Below, piece by piece: positions 16,484 to 24,423 of a DNA stretch of 58,995 nt. The notes under the pieces were generated by a model. That model saw nothing but the letters and a program-made list of their open reading frames with translations, was not told the origin of the DNA and did not search any database. This DNA is from Gemmatimonadota bacterium (GTDB lineage Bacteria > Gemmatimonadota > Gemmatimonadetes > JACCXV01 > JAHWKZ01), in contig JAHWKZ010000001.1 in assembly GCA_019347645.1 (NCBI GenBank), positions 1 through 58,995 on the forward strand, given 5' to 3'. The first letter of the stretch is position 1. Every line of letters begins with the position of its first letter. Made by a program: the position numbers and the translations under genes.

Positions 16484-17157
16484 CGTCCTCCGAGACCCGG
16501 CAGCCTGCGCCGGACGAGAGGGAGGAGGATCAGCGTGAGGAGCGGCGAGACCACCAGCGCACGACGCGCCAACGGCCCCAACGTCTCCAATCGGTACGGG
16601 ATCACGGAAAAACCGAACGCCTGCCGGACGAACTCCGGGCCGAGAACCCATGCGACGATCCCCAGGACCACGAAGAGGACGATGACGGCGGCCAGCAACG
16701 GCAGACGAGTCTCCATCGCCGACTCGACGAGCAGGACGAGGGGCAGGAAGTAGAGAGCGAGGAGGAGGAACAGGGCCGCGTGCCAGAGGGCGTGGTCCCC
16801 GGATCCGGCCGAGGCGAGGAGGACGGTCGCCCCGACGAGCCCGCCGATCGCGACGAGAGCGATGGCGAGCGAAGCGACCTTCGCGGCCACGTACCGGTTC
16901 GGGGCGACGAAGTTCGGTACGAGGAGCTCGTCGTACGCTAGGCTCCGGTCGATCCCGAAGCCCGCGTACAGCGTGAAGACCAGCAGCGCCAGTCCGGCGT
17001 CGTCCACCCATCCCAGCGAGCCCGCACCGTAGGCGGCGGGTACGAACACCGCGTAGAGAAGCGCGACGACCTGCTGGGGCCGCGCGCGCGCGCGGCGCAC
17101 GACCTCGAAGCGAATCAGCGCGCCCAGGACCGCCGCCTCGCCGGCACGCGCCGTCAC
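16480..17157 (-). CDS. ABC transporter membrane subunit A, 225 aa
   Basis: GTG start overlapping the ATPase stop as GTGA. Begins VTARAGEAAVLGALIRFEVV and carries about six membrane helices (QQVVALLYAVFVPAAYGAG, LALLVFTLYAGFG and others). The cytoplasmic segment PNFVAPNRYVAAKVASLAI corresponds to SNIVRPGDYVLGKLIGLG of the next permease, and METRLPLLAAVIVLF to its TRLPMAYVAML. Two short, homologous permeases after one ATPase is the layout of LanFEG-like or other small ABC-2 exporters. No substrate can be read from sequence. Confidence 0.7.
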   Translation of the reverse strand: MTARAGEAAVLGALIRFEVVRRARARPQQVVALLYAVFVPAAYGAGSLGWVDDAGLALLVFTLYAGFGIDRSLAYDELLVPNFVAPNRYVAAKVASLAIALVAIGGLVGATVLLASAGSGDHALWHAALFLLLALYFLPLVLLVESAMETRLPLLAAVIVLFVVLGIVAWVLGPEFVRQAFGFSVIPYRLETLGPLARRALVVSPLLTLILLPLVRRRLPGLGGR

Positions 17158-17789
17158 GGCCGTTCGATCCGGACCCGAACCCCGCCCGCCTCCGCCGGGA
17201 TCCGTTGGTTGGTCGCCACGACGACGACGGCCGTCCGGCACCGCTCTCTCAGGATCTTCGTGAGAGCCTCCTGCCCCGTCTCCGAAAGATGCGAGTACGG
17301 CTCGTCGAGGAGGACGAACGGCGCGGAACGGCGGAGCAGCGATTCGAGCAGCAACCGCTTGGCCTCGCCGGTGCTGAGGTTCGCGACTTTCGTCCGCGGA
17401 TCGGCGAAGGCGGGCCGTAGCGCCTCGCGTCGCGGTGCGCCTCCGGTGAGGGCGTCGACCAGACGGTCCCAGTCCGCCGCCCGCACCTCCGGTGGCAGGC
17501 GCATGGCCGGGTGGTAGTAGAGCGTACGGGTCGACCCGGCGCCGTCGAGCGCCACACGACCGCTCGTCGGCCGCTCGCGTCCGGCCAGCACGCGCAGGAG
17601 CGACGATTTGCCGGCCCCGTTCTCGCCGACCAGCCACGCGATCTCGCCGGCACGGTGGGCCCAATCGAAGCCCTTCAGGATCCAGGTCCGCCGGCGACGA
17701 AGGCCGAGCCCGCAGACCCGCAGCGACGGCACGCCCGACTCCTCGCGGGGGATGACCCTCAGCGCGGCGCGATCGAGCGAGCCGGTCAC
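17154..17789 (-). CDS. ABC transporter ATP-binding protein, 211 aa
   Basis: Nucleotide-binding subunit for the two permeases downstream. Walker A VGENGAGKSSLLRVLAG (about residues 55-72), signature LSTGEAKRLLLESLL, Walker B FVLLDEPYSHL. LSTGE replaces the canonical LSGGQ but keeps Ser-x-Gly. It is short and lacks extra C-terminal domains. The GTG at 17787-17789 was chosen because it forms a GTGA overlap with the propeller gene's stop; a GTG four codons earlier is possible. Coupling of all genes from 18838 to 15824 indicates one operon. Confidence 0.88.
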   Translation of the reverse strand: MTGSLDRAALRVIPREESGVPSLRVCGLGLRRRRTWILKGFDWAHRAGEIAWLVGENGAGKSSLLRVLAGRERPTSGRVALDGAGSTRTLYYHPAMRLPPEVRAADWDRLVDALTGGAPRREALRPAFADPRTKVANLSTGEAKRLLLESLLRRSAPFVLLDEPYSHLSETGQEALTKILRERCRTAVVVVATNQRIPAEAGGVRVRIERP

Positions 17790-18838
17790 TCGAGCACGCA
17801 CCGATGCCAGCCCGCGTCGTGGTCGATCACGATCGCCGTCCGCGACTTCCCCAGGTACGCGAACCTCTGGGCATTGACGTCGAGGATCCAGGAGCGGAGG
17901 TACTCCAGGTCGGGGGTGGCGCGGATGATCGCCTTTTCGGTCCCGCCCTCGGGGCCGGGTCTTCCCGTACGGGTCAGGTAGAGGTAGTCGCCGCTCGCCC
18001 GGTCGTGACTCGCCGCCAGGACGGGGGTGGCGATCTCGTCGATCTCCTCCTTCTCGAACAGCTCGCTCGGTACCTTGCCCAACCGCCGGCTGGCGGCCCG
18101 GGGGACGGGGACCGTGGTCTCGCGGACGGTGAACCCGCTCCCGCGCGGCCGAATCACGAAAGCCCTGGAGGTGATGAGCTGATGAGCGGCGATCACGGTG
18201 CCGTCGCCGAGCGGGGTCAGCTCGATCAGGTTCGCGAGCGCCTCCACCCGGAGGTCGTGGAAGGGCGCGACAGGGGTCTCCAGGGGCCGGAACGCCCCCG
18301 CGTCCGCGTCCAGCACGTGGACCAGCCTCGCCACCGCGCCGCCTCGCGCGAGGGGGAACGCCGCCATCAGCACCCCCGACGGGCCCGATCGAACGACGCT
18401 GGGTGGGACGTCGGTGCGCAACACTCCCCGATCACGGCCCGCGTGATCGAGGATCTTGATCTGACGGCGTCCGACGTCGGTGATGTAGAGGAGCGAGTCG
18501 TCGACCAGCGCCACCGAGCGGGGCTGCTTCACGCCCGACGGGCCATTCTCCTCGAACTCGACCTCGAAGAGGGGTGTGGCGTCCGAACGATAATGGACCA
18601 CCCGCCGGTCGAGGCCGTAGAGGACCAGGAACGTGGAGTCCGAGGTGGCGACCAGATCCTCGACGACGCCGGCGGCCTCCGACGGTGCGTCCTGCCGGAC
18701 GCACGCGATCTTCGTGGAGCGTTCGACGAAGCCGTCGATCGTCCGGGGCGCGAGCCCCGCCTCTCCCTCGCCGCACCCGATGCCGAGGAGGAGCGCGACG
18801 GCGATGGAGAAGCGGGGGGCCTCGTTCGGTGTCCTCAC
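17786..18838 (-). CDS. Six-bladed beta-propeller lipoprotein (NHL/BF3164-like)
   Basis: 350 residues. VRTPNEAPRFSIAVALLLGIGC is a lipoprotein signal with Cys after LGIG. The mature part is a series of four-stranded blades, with repeated patterns like VALVDDSLLYITDVGRRQIK, VARLVHVLDADAG and IELTPLGDGTVIAAH. The strand DSLLYITDVGRRQIKILDHAG is the typical NHL-type '-D-xNxRI-' element, so the protein probably caps or binds a ligand at the cell surface or periplasm. It is translationally coupled (GTGA) both to the small peptide gene before it and to the ABC ATPase after it. Exact family membership is inference. Confidence 0.75.
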   Translation of the reverse strand: MRTPNEAPRFSIAVALLLGIGCGEGEAGLAPRTIDGFVERSTKIACVRQDAPSEAAGVVEDLVATSDSTFLVLYGLDRRVVHYRSDATPLFEVEFEENGPSGVKQPRSVALVDDSLLYITDVGRRQIKILDHAGRDRGVLRTDVPPSVVRSGPSGVLMAAFPLARGGAVARLVHVLDADAGAFRPLETPVAPFHDLRVEALANLIELTPLGDGTVIAAHQLITSRAFVIRPRGSGFTVRETTVPVPRAASRRLGKVPSELFEKEEIDEIATPVLAASHDRASGDYLYLTRTGRPGPEGGTEKAIIRATPDLEYLRSWILDVNAQRFAYLGKSRTAIVIDHDAGWHRCVLE

Positions 18839-19014
18839 CGTGGGCACGAGGGCCAACGGACGTCGCCGTCCCGGCAGGGAGTCGGGTCCAGTCTCTTCTT
18901 CAGGCGCTCGTCCGGCTCGACCTCGCGGTTCCGGCTCGCTCGCGAAGGGAGGGCGATCGGCAGCGAGACGACCGCGAGCAGCATCGGGCGGATCGCTCGG
19001 CGGATCATCGACAT
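18835..19014 (-). CDS. Small secreted peptide, 59 aa, two cysteines
   Basis: MSMIRRAIRPMLLAVVSLPI begins an evident Sec signal (basic n-region, hydrophobic core, ending near SRAS). The mature part is about 32 residues, highly charged, with two cysteines close to the end in PCRDGDVRWPSCPR (C-x9-C), which could form one disulfide loop. The ribosome site AGGAGGG lies five bases before the ATG. Its TGA is overlapped by the GTG of the propeller lipoprotein gene (GTGA). It resembles no family I know; the tight coupling makes a role as substrate or partner of the propeller or ABC transporter plausible. Confidence 0.65.
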   Translation of the reverse strand: MSMIRRAIRPMLLAVVSLPIALPSRASRNREVEPDERLKKRLDPTPCRDGDVRWPSCPR

Positions 19015-19082
19015 TCTTCCCTCCTCCTGTCGGAGTTCGATCGGAGGCTGACGGTGGCGGCGCCGTAGGAGCGGGAGGGGGG

Positions 19083-19123
19083 CGACGATCGTCGGGCTCG
19101 TTCGACGGTCTCCGACGATCGTC
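19083..19123 (-). promoter_or_regulatory. Long inverted repeat between the two peptide genes
   Basis: CCGACGATCGTC and its complement CGACGATCGTCGG lie 16 bases apart, giving a 12-bp stem; each arm contains the self-palindrome GACGATCGTC. It sits 10 bases after the stop of the 71-aa peptide gene and 70 bases before the next ribosome site. It could protect the mRNA or reduce read-through into the operon. Confidence 0.45.
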
Positions 19124-19132
19124 ACCGCGGGC

Positions 19133-19348
19133 TCAGAAGCCCGTCCTGCCCTTGACGCAGCCGACGAACGACGCGAAGCACTCGATGAACTTGAGCTCCC
19201 GGATGAGCCAGTTCGACTTCTGCCAGGCGATGATCTGGCATCCCTCGTAGTCCTCGGTGCAGCCGGCCAACGCCGGGGCGGGGGCGACCGAACTGGCCCC
19301 GACCGCCACCAGTGCGGCCAGCAGGATACTTCGTCCACTCGACCTCAT
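19133..19348 (-). CDS. Small secreted four-cysteine peptide, 71 aa
   Basis: A Sec signal of about 28 residues (MRSSGRSILLAALVAVGASS... ending APALA) precedes a mature peptide of 43 residues starting GCTEDYEGCQII. The cysteines sit at mature positions 2, 9, 29 and 36: two C-x6-C pairs flanking an amphipathic, Trp-rich middle (WQKSNWLIRELKFIEC). Such symmetric spacing suits a helical hairpin closed by two disulfides. Ribosome site GGAGGG is four to five bases before the ATG. First gene of the peptide-propeller-ABC cluster; no family recognised. Confidence 0.68.
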   Translation of the reverse strand: MRSSGRSILLAALVAVGASSVAPAPALAGCTEDYEGCQIIAWQKSNWLIRELKFIECFASFVGCVKGRTGF

Positions 19349-19657
19349 CCTTCCCTCCTTCGTCTGGGTTGGAGAACGGGAAGGCGGCCGCGCGCTCCCT
19401 CCGCCAGCCGGACCGGCCCCCTCCCTGGCCGATCCTTTCAGATTCGGCGCGCGGCGCGCCTTCGATACCGTCGACGACCGGCCGCTCCACTCCCCGGATG
19501 CTTCCGGCCGTGACGCGCGGATCCAGGGGGAGCACGATCGGGGCCGTTCCGGAATCGAAGCCGGGGGCGAATCGGCAACGCGTTGATCGGGAAGGGTTTA
19601 GGGACCGAGGGAGCGGGGCGGGACGGGGCGGCGCCCGATCGGGCGCGGGCTCGACTG
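19349..19657. other. 309-base gene-free region before the peptide operon
   Basis: No credible coding frame with a ribosome site. It must hold the promoter of the 71-aa peptide gene, but I see no good -35/-10 pair. At 19631-19646 is the palindrome GCGCCCGATCGGGCGC (6-bp stem, GATC loop), 12 bases past the stop of the YhaN-like gene and a possible terminator. At 19442-19453 a GC-only repeat (GGCGCGCGGCGCGCC) may also fold. Confidence 0.5.
19631..19646 (-). terminator. Palindrome after the YhaN-like gene
   Basis: GCGCCCGATCGGGCGC folds into a 6-bp GC stem with a GATC loop, just downstream of the stop at 19658. No U-tract follows, so it may be a weak terminator or an mRNA-end stabiliser. Confidence 0.35.
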
Positions 19658-21856
19658 TCAGCCTGCCGACGGAGAGACCACGCTCTCGCCGGCGATATCG
19701 GGGAGCCACTGCTTGGGAAAGCTCCAGCCGGCGAGACGCGGATCGTGACCGAGAAGGAGGATCTGATGCGTCTCTCCCAGCCGCTCGAGCGTCTCCTCCA
19801 CCCGCGCCAGTCGCTGGCGGTCGAAGTGGAGAAACGGGTCGTCGAGGACGATCGGGAGCGCCCGCTCGGCGGCCATCTCCTCGAGCAGCGATACCCGGAG
19901 CGCGAAGTAGAGCTGGTCGCGGGCACCCCGGCTGAGGCACTCCGCCGGCACGTTCCGCTTCTCCATTCCGTCCACGAAGAGCTCCAGCGATCCCGGATCG
20001 ATCCGCACCCCGTGGTAGCGGCCGCCAGTCATCGTCTCGAACACGCGGCCGATCCGCCGCGCGAGGCGCTGGGTCATCACCTGGAGGAACTCCTCCTTGC
20101 ACGCGTCCAGCGTCACCCAGGCGAGGCGGTACGCGTCGCGGTCGAGCTGGAGGCGCTCGATCTCCTCGTCGATCCGTTCGATCTCGACGGTCAGCCGATG
20201 GGGATCCTCGGCGACCGCGGGAAGGTCGGCCAGCCGGCGACGCCGCTCGAGCTCCTCGGCCTGTGCGCGCTCGCGCTCGGCCTCGAGGCGCGCCTGATCG
20301 GAGAGGAAGCGTCGCTCGTATTCGGGACCGAGCTCGAGGTAGGGGTGGCGCTCGACCAGCTGCCGGTGCTCGAGCCTCAGGACGTCGAGCTTCTCCTCTT
20401 TGATCCGCCGTCGCTCGCGCTCGAGCGCCTCCCGGTCGCCGAGCGCGCGGCGGCTCTCCTGCATGACGTCGAGCTGGGAGCGGAGCCGGCGCGCGCGGTC
20501 GTAACGCTCCAGCTCCTCGGCGAGGTCGACCCGATCGGGATCGACCGGCAACGAATCACCGAGCGCGCGGCGCTCGCGGGCGATCCGCGCCTGCTCGACC
20601 CGCAGAGCGTGCCGCCGGCGCACCAGGTCCCGCCGACGTGAGCGACGGGCGAGAGCCGCCCGGGCGCCACCCGCGGCGAGCAGGAGCCCGGCGGCCAGGG
20701 CGATCCATCCCGCCGGCGGGGCCGCGGCCCCCACCGCCAGGACGGTCCCGGCGATCGCGAGCGCGGCTCCCACCGCGAGCCCGACCAGCGGGAGGACCCG
20801 GCCCGGCATCCTCTCGAGCGCCGCCTGGACCTCCGCCTCCTCCGACTCGATCCGCGCTCCCTCCCGAGCCAGGCTTCCCAGGCGGTGGATCCGCTCCGGG
20901 AAGTCCCGGGAGAAGCGGAGGTAGCCGACCACCGGCTCGAGCGCCGCCGCCCGCTCGCGGACCCTCCGCTCCCAATCGGCGAACCGCCCGATCGCGGCCT
21001 CGATCTCCTCCCGCCGCTCCTTCGCGGCCTCGATCTCCTCCCGGATCCGGCTCGTCCGGCGGATCGCCTCGCGCACCTCGACGCCGTTCTCGAGCTCGCG
21101 ATCGATCTCCGCCGCCCGCTCCCGGGCGCGCTCCAGCGCCTCCTCGGCCTCCCGCCGCGCGCCGCGCGCCGCCTTCGCCGCTTCGCGTCGGCGGACGAGC
21201 TCGTCGCGCCGCTCGGCCAGCTCCTCGATGCGTCGCGGCCTGTGCTTGGCGTTGCGGGGCGGGTGCCTCAGGTCCACCCGGGTGAGGTCGTACCACCCGT
21301 CCTCGAACTCCCTCAGCGCCGCCCGGAAGTCCGCCCGTTCGCTTCCGGAGAGGAGCCGCAGCAGCTCGGTGGCGAGCGGGCGCGCGTCGGCGTCGCCCGG
21401 ACCCACGAATACGGTCTGGCGGAAGATCTCGGGGGAGACGAAGCCGAGGAGGCGCTGGAGCTCGTGATCGTAGGCGGCGAGATCGCTGGAGCGGCCGCGG
21501 GGATTGGGCTCTCCCTCCCACCGGTGGTCGATCGCTCCGTCGACCCGCCACTCCAGGGTCACCGCCTGGGTGTCGAAGTCCCGTCGGATCGTGCACGAGG
21601 TCGTATCCCCCAGGACCCATCGCTGCTCGACCGCGAACGGACCCCCCTCCCAGGGGCGTCGGGCGTCCTCGCGGGACTTGTCCTCGAACCCGAAGAGCCC
21701 GCGGAAGACGGCCGAGGCGAGGGTGGACTTCCCGGCCTCGTTGGGCGCGACGATCACCGTCCCCGGCTCGGCGGCGGGCTCGAGGACGAAGCCCCGGAGC
21801 CGGCCGTACCCCTCCACGGACAGCCGCTCGAGTCGGAGGCGGACCGCGTCGGTCAC
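19658..21856 (-). CDS. YhaN-like/SbcC-related ATPase with internal membrane helices
   Basis: 732 residues. The N-terminus has the ABC-type half-site (VEGYGRLRGFVLEP, Walker A APNEAGKSTLASAVF at about residue 37). A long coiled coil rich in Arg/Glu (EEALERARERAAEIDRELE) is interrupted near residues 355-400 by two hydrophobic helices (LPLVGLAVGAALAIAGTVLA and GWIALAAGLLLAAGG), then continues. The C-terminal half-site has LSRGARDQLYFALR and Walker B LPIVLDDPFLHFD. Paired with the nuclease-like gene upstream (GTGA overlap), this matches the YhaO/YhaN type of SbcD/SbcC relative. A role in DNA-end processing at the membrane is inferred. Confidence 0.85.
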   Translation of the reverse strand: MTDAVRLRLERLSVEGYGRLRGFVLEPAAEPGTVIVAPNEAGKSTLASAVFRGLFGFEDKSREDARRPWEGGPFAVEQRWVLGDTTSCTIRRDFDTQAVTLEWRVDGAIDHRWEGEPNPRGRSSDLAAYDHELQRLLGFVSPEIFRQTVFVGPGDADARPLATELLRLLSGSERADFRAALREFEDGWYDLTRVDLRHPPRNAKHRPRRIEELAERRDELVRRREAAKAARGARREAEEALERARERAAEIDRELENGVEVREAIRRTSRIREEIEAAKERREEIEAAIGRFADWERRVRERAAALEPVVGYLRFSRDFPERIHRLGSLAREGARIESEEAEVQAALERMPGRVLPLVGLAVGAALAIAGTVLAVGAAAPPAGWIALAAGLLLAAGGARAALARRSRRRDLVRRRHALRVEQARIARERRALGDSLPVDPDRVDLAEELERYDRARRLRSQLDVMQESRRALGDREALERERRRIKEEKLDVLRLEHRQLVERHPYLELGPEYERRFLSDQARLEAERERAQAEELERRRRLADLPAVAEDPHRLTVEIERIDEEIERLQLDRDAYRLAWVTLDACKEEFLQVMTQRLARRIGRVFETMTGGRYHGVRIDPGSLELFVDGMEKRNVPAECLSRGARDQLYFALRVSLLEEMAAERALPIVLDDPFLHFDRQRLARVEETLERLGETHQILLLGHDPRLAGWSFPKQWLPDIAGESVVSPSAG

Positions 21857-22971
21857 CCGAACACCCTGAGGCCGAGCTTGATGGCCCGATCGACGACCTC
21901 GGCCGTACGCCCCTCCGCCGTCTCCCGCCGGTCCACGAGCCGGCGGAAGAACTCCCCGCGCACCGTCTCCTCCTCCCGCCGCTGCTCGAGCACGTGGCTG
22001 GCGACCATCGACGTCCGGTCCTCCACCCTCAGGTGTCCGTAGCGGGAGGCGAGGGACGCCTCGATCGTCCGCGGCCGCGGGATCACCTCCGGCTCGCCGA
22101 CCAGGGTGGCCTTCCACAGCCGTTCCGCGTCGCACGCCGATTCCACCGCGGCGATCATCTCCTCCTCGTCGGCGGCCCCGGTCACGTCGACCTCCCGGAC
22201 GTCCATCAGCCGCGAGTGGACCTCGACGGGGCGCACCGTCGGTGCGGCGCCGGGCTCGTCCCATTCGACGACCAGCACGTGCCGCGGCCCCCTCTCCGTC
22301 CAGTCGCGCCCCTCGAGCGAGCCGCTGTAGGCCCCCACCACGCGGCCCCCCGCCTCGAAGATCCGGAGGTTGTGGTAGTGCCCGAGCGCGATGTAGTCCA
22401 TCCCGAACCCCGACAGCTCCCGCTCGAGAAACGGGAGGTCCTCCTCGGCGATCGGCCATTCCGGGTTGAACCGACAGGCGGCGTGGACCACCGCCACGTG
22501 GATCCCCTCCTCGCCGGTGCGGGAGAGCGTCTTCCAGCCACCGCCGGTCCGCCGCGGGTCGTACGCGATCCCGTAGATCGTCACCGGCACCCCCTCGACC
22601 TCCAGGCGGACCGGGTCCTCGAAGGTCGGCCGGTCGAAGAAGTGGTGGAACGGGAGGCTCTCGTGGCGATAGACGCACTCGGCGTATCCGAGGCTGTCGT
22701 GGGTGCCGGGGACGCCGAAGACCTTGACCCCCGCCTCCTCGAGCCGTCCGAGCTCGCGTCGGGCGAGTTCCACCGCCGCCGGCTCGGGACGGAAGGTGTC
22801 GAAGAAGTCCCCCGCGATCACCACGACCTGCGCCCGGGCCGCGAGCGCGGCGTCGACCGCGCGCCGGAACGCCTCCTGCTGCTCCGAGCGGCGCTGGCGG
22901 GCGTAGTCGCCGAAGTTCGCGAGCGGGGCGCCCAGGTGGACGTCCGCGATGTGGACCAGCCGGACGCTCAC
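21853..22971 (-). CDS. YhaO-like/SbcD-related metallophosphoesterase
   Basis: 372 residues. Calcineurin-type ligands in order: LVHIADVHLGAPL, VVIAGDFFDTFRP, GVPGTHDSLG (His in place of the usual GNHD pattern, as in GTHD), IHVAVVHAAC and ALGHYHNLRI. A capping domain with beta strands and a C-terminal helical part follow. It is an exonuclease subunit candidate acting with the coupled ATPase at 19658-21856. The GTG at 22969-22971 overlaps the thpR stop as GTGA and puts the first ligand strand directly at the N-terminus, as in the family. Confidence 0.87.
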   Translation of the reverse strand: MSVRLVHIADVHLGAPLANFGDYARQRRSEQQEAFRRAVDAALAARAQVVVIAGDFFDTFRPEPAAVELARRELGRLEEAGVKVFGVPGTHDSLGYAECVYRHESLPFHHFFDRPTFEDPVRLEVEGVPVTIYGIAYDPRRTGGGWKTLSRTGEEGIHVAVVHAACRFNPEWPIAEEDLPFLERELSGFGMDYIALGHYHNLRIFEAGGRVVGAYSGSLEGRDWTERGPRHVLVVEWDEPGAAPTVRPVEVHSRLMDVREVDVTGAADEEEMIAAVESACDAERLWKATLVGEPEVIPRPRTIEASLASRYGHLRVEDRTSMVASHVLEQRREEETVRGEFFRRLVDRRETAEGRTAEVVDRAIKLGLRVFG

Positions 22972-23597
22972 GCGCCGGCCCCAAGCCGATACCGGGCCAG
23001 GGCCGTATGGCTCGGCCCCGCCGGTCCCAGCTCGCTCGCGTACAGGATCATCTCGTCGACCTCCTCGGCACCCGACTCCGGCCGCCAGTCCCGGACCGCC
23101 TCGACCGCCGGGCGCGACCCGCGGGGTCCCTTGATCCTCCCGAGCGTCAGATGGGCGGTGAACGGGCGCTCGGCGGGCTCGAAGCCGGACGCCCGCGCGT
23201 CCGCCTCCACTCGTTCGGCGAGCCGATCGACGGCTCCGGCGTCCTCGAAGCCGACCCACAGCACCCGCGCGCGGCGCCAGTGGGGGAAGGCGCCCGTCTC
23301 GCCGGGGGACAGGGTCAACGACCCCGACGCCGCGGCCGTCTCGGCGAGACGGCCGTGGAGCTCGGCCAGCGCCCGCGGAGAGGCGTCGCCCAGGAAGCGC
23401 AGGGTGAGGTGGATCCGCTCCGGGTCCGACCACTTCGCGTCGGCGGGTATCGATCGCCACCGCCGTCTCGCTTCGGCCACCGCCGCTCGGAGTCCCGGCG
23501 GGCACGGCAGCGCGACGAAGGACCGGACCGGCCGGTCCAGCCGACGGAACTCGCCGCCCGGGGTGGCGGCACCAAGATCTCCCTCACGTCCGGTCAT
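22968..23597 (-). CDS. thpR: RNA 2',3'-cyclic phosphodiesterase (2H family)
   Basis: 209-residue LigT/ThpR protein that opens 2',3'-cyclic phosphates on RNA ends. The two HxTx motifs are IHLTLRFLGD (about residue 62) and AHLTLGRIKG (about residue 150), with the supporting VRSFVALPCPPGLRAAV start and LYASELGPAGPSHTAL near the end. It overlaps the hydrolase stop by 14 bases and is followed by the YhaO/YhaN pair, making a nucleic-acid-end processing trio. The first 25 residues are extra relative to the fold, and an inner start is possible. Confidence 0.9.
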   Translation of the reverse strand: MTGREGDLGAATPGGEFRRLDRPVRSFVALPCPPGLRAAVAEARRRWRSIPADAKWSDPERIHLTLRFLGDASPRALAELHGRLAETAAASGSLTLSPGETGAFPHWRRARVLWVGFEDAGAVDRLAERVEADARASGFEPAERPFTAHLTLGRIKGPRGSRPAVEAVRDWRPESGAEEVDEMILYASELGPAGPSHTALARYRLGAGA

Positions 23598-24423
23598 CGC
23601 ACCACTCCAGGATCCGGTCGTACAGAGCCTCGCGGCCCAGGTCGTTCAACAGCTCGTGGTAGGCCCCCGGGACCCGCTCGATCGTCACGTCGTCGGCTTC
23701 CACCCGCCGGGCCCAGGCGCGCGCCGCCTCCGGGTCGACCACCCGATCGTCGTCGGCCGTCAGGACGAGGAGCGGGACGTCGAGCTGGAGCGTCCCCTCG
23801 CGTGCCGCCTCCATCGCCCGGTCCGTGGACACCATGGCCCGCGGGCTCATCACCCGGTGGATGCGGGGATCGTCCTCGGCCGCCGCTCTGCGCTCGGGAT
23901 CGCGGGTGAGCCGGCCGGGATCGGTGCCTCGCGGCAGCGAAACGCGGGGAGCCAGCTTCGCCAGGAGACGGATCCCCCAGCGGTACCACTCCGGCCGCTC
24001 CTCCACCAGGCCGAGCGGGGGGCCCGAGAGGACCAGTCCTTTCACGGGAAGCCGCCCCACCCCTCCCGACCATACGATCGCGACCAGCGCGCCCAGGCTA
24101 TGGGCCACGACGAAGACCGGGAGATCGGGATAGCGGTCGCGGGTGACCTCCACGAACCTGCCGAGGTCGGCGACGAGATCCTGGAAATCGAAGTCGCCGC
24201 GACGACCCGGCGTATCGCCGTGGCCCCGCTGGTCGTAGCCGGTCGCGTGCCATCCGCGCTCCACCGCCCGATCGAACCACTCGCGGTACTTCTCGACGTA
24301 TTCGCCGAGTCCGTGGAGGAGGACGATCGCGCCCCGTGCCGCCGCCCCCGCGTCGGCGACATCGAAGTGCAGGAGCGTCCCGTCGGCGCCCCGGAACCAG
24401 CACGACCGGGCGACCAGCGTCAC
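23584..24423 (-). CDS. Alpha/beta hydrolase, monoacylglycerol lipase-like
   Basis: 279 residues, serine hydrolase of the hydrolase_4/lysophospholipase family. Oxyanion strand IVLLHGLGEYVEKYREW, GYDQRGHGDTPGRRGD, nucleophile VVAHSLGALVA, acid LTADDDRVVD and catalytic His in PGAYHELLNDLGRE, all in the order of monoacylglycerol lipases. No signal peptide, so cytoplasmic. GTG start forms GTGA with the cinA stop. Next to the phospholipid genes pgpA and pgsA, a role in lipid turnover is plausible but unproved. Confidence 0.88.
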   Translation of the reverse strand: MTLVARSCWFRGADGTLLHFDVADAGAAARGAIVLLHGLGEYVEKYREWFDRAVERGWHATGYDQRGHGDTPGRRGDFDFQDLVADLGRFVEVTRDRYPDLPVFVVAHSLGALVAIVWSGGVGRLPVKGLVLSGPPLGLVEERPEWYRWGIRLLAKLAPRVSLPRGTDPGRLTRDPERRAAAEDDPRIHRVMSPRAMVSTDRAMEAAREGTLQLDVPLLVLTADDDRVVDPEAARAWARRVEADDVTIERVPGAYHELLNDLGREALYDRILEWCDDRT

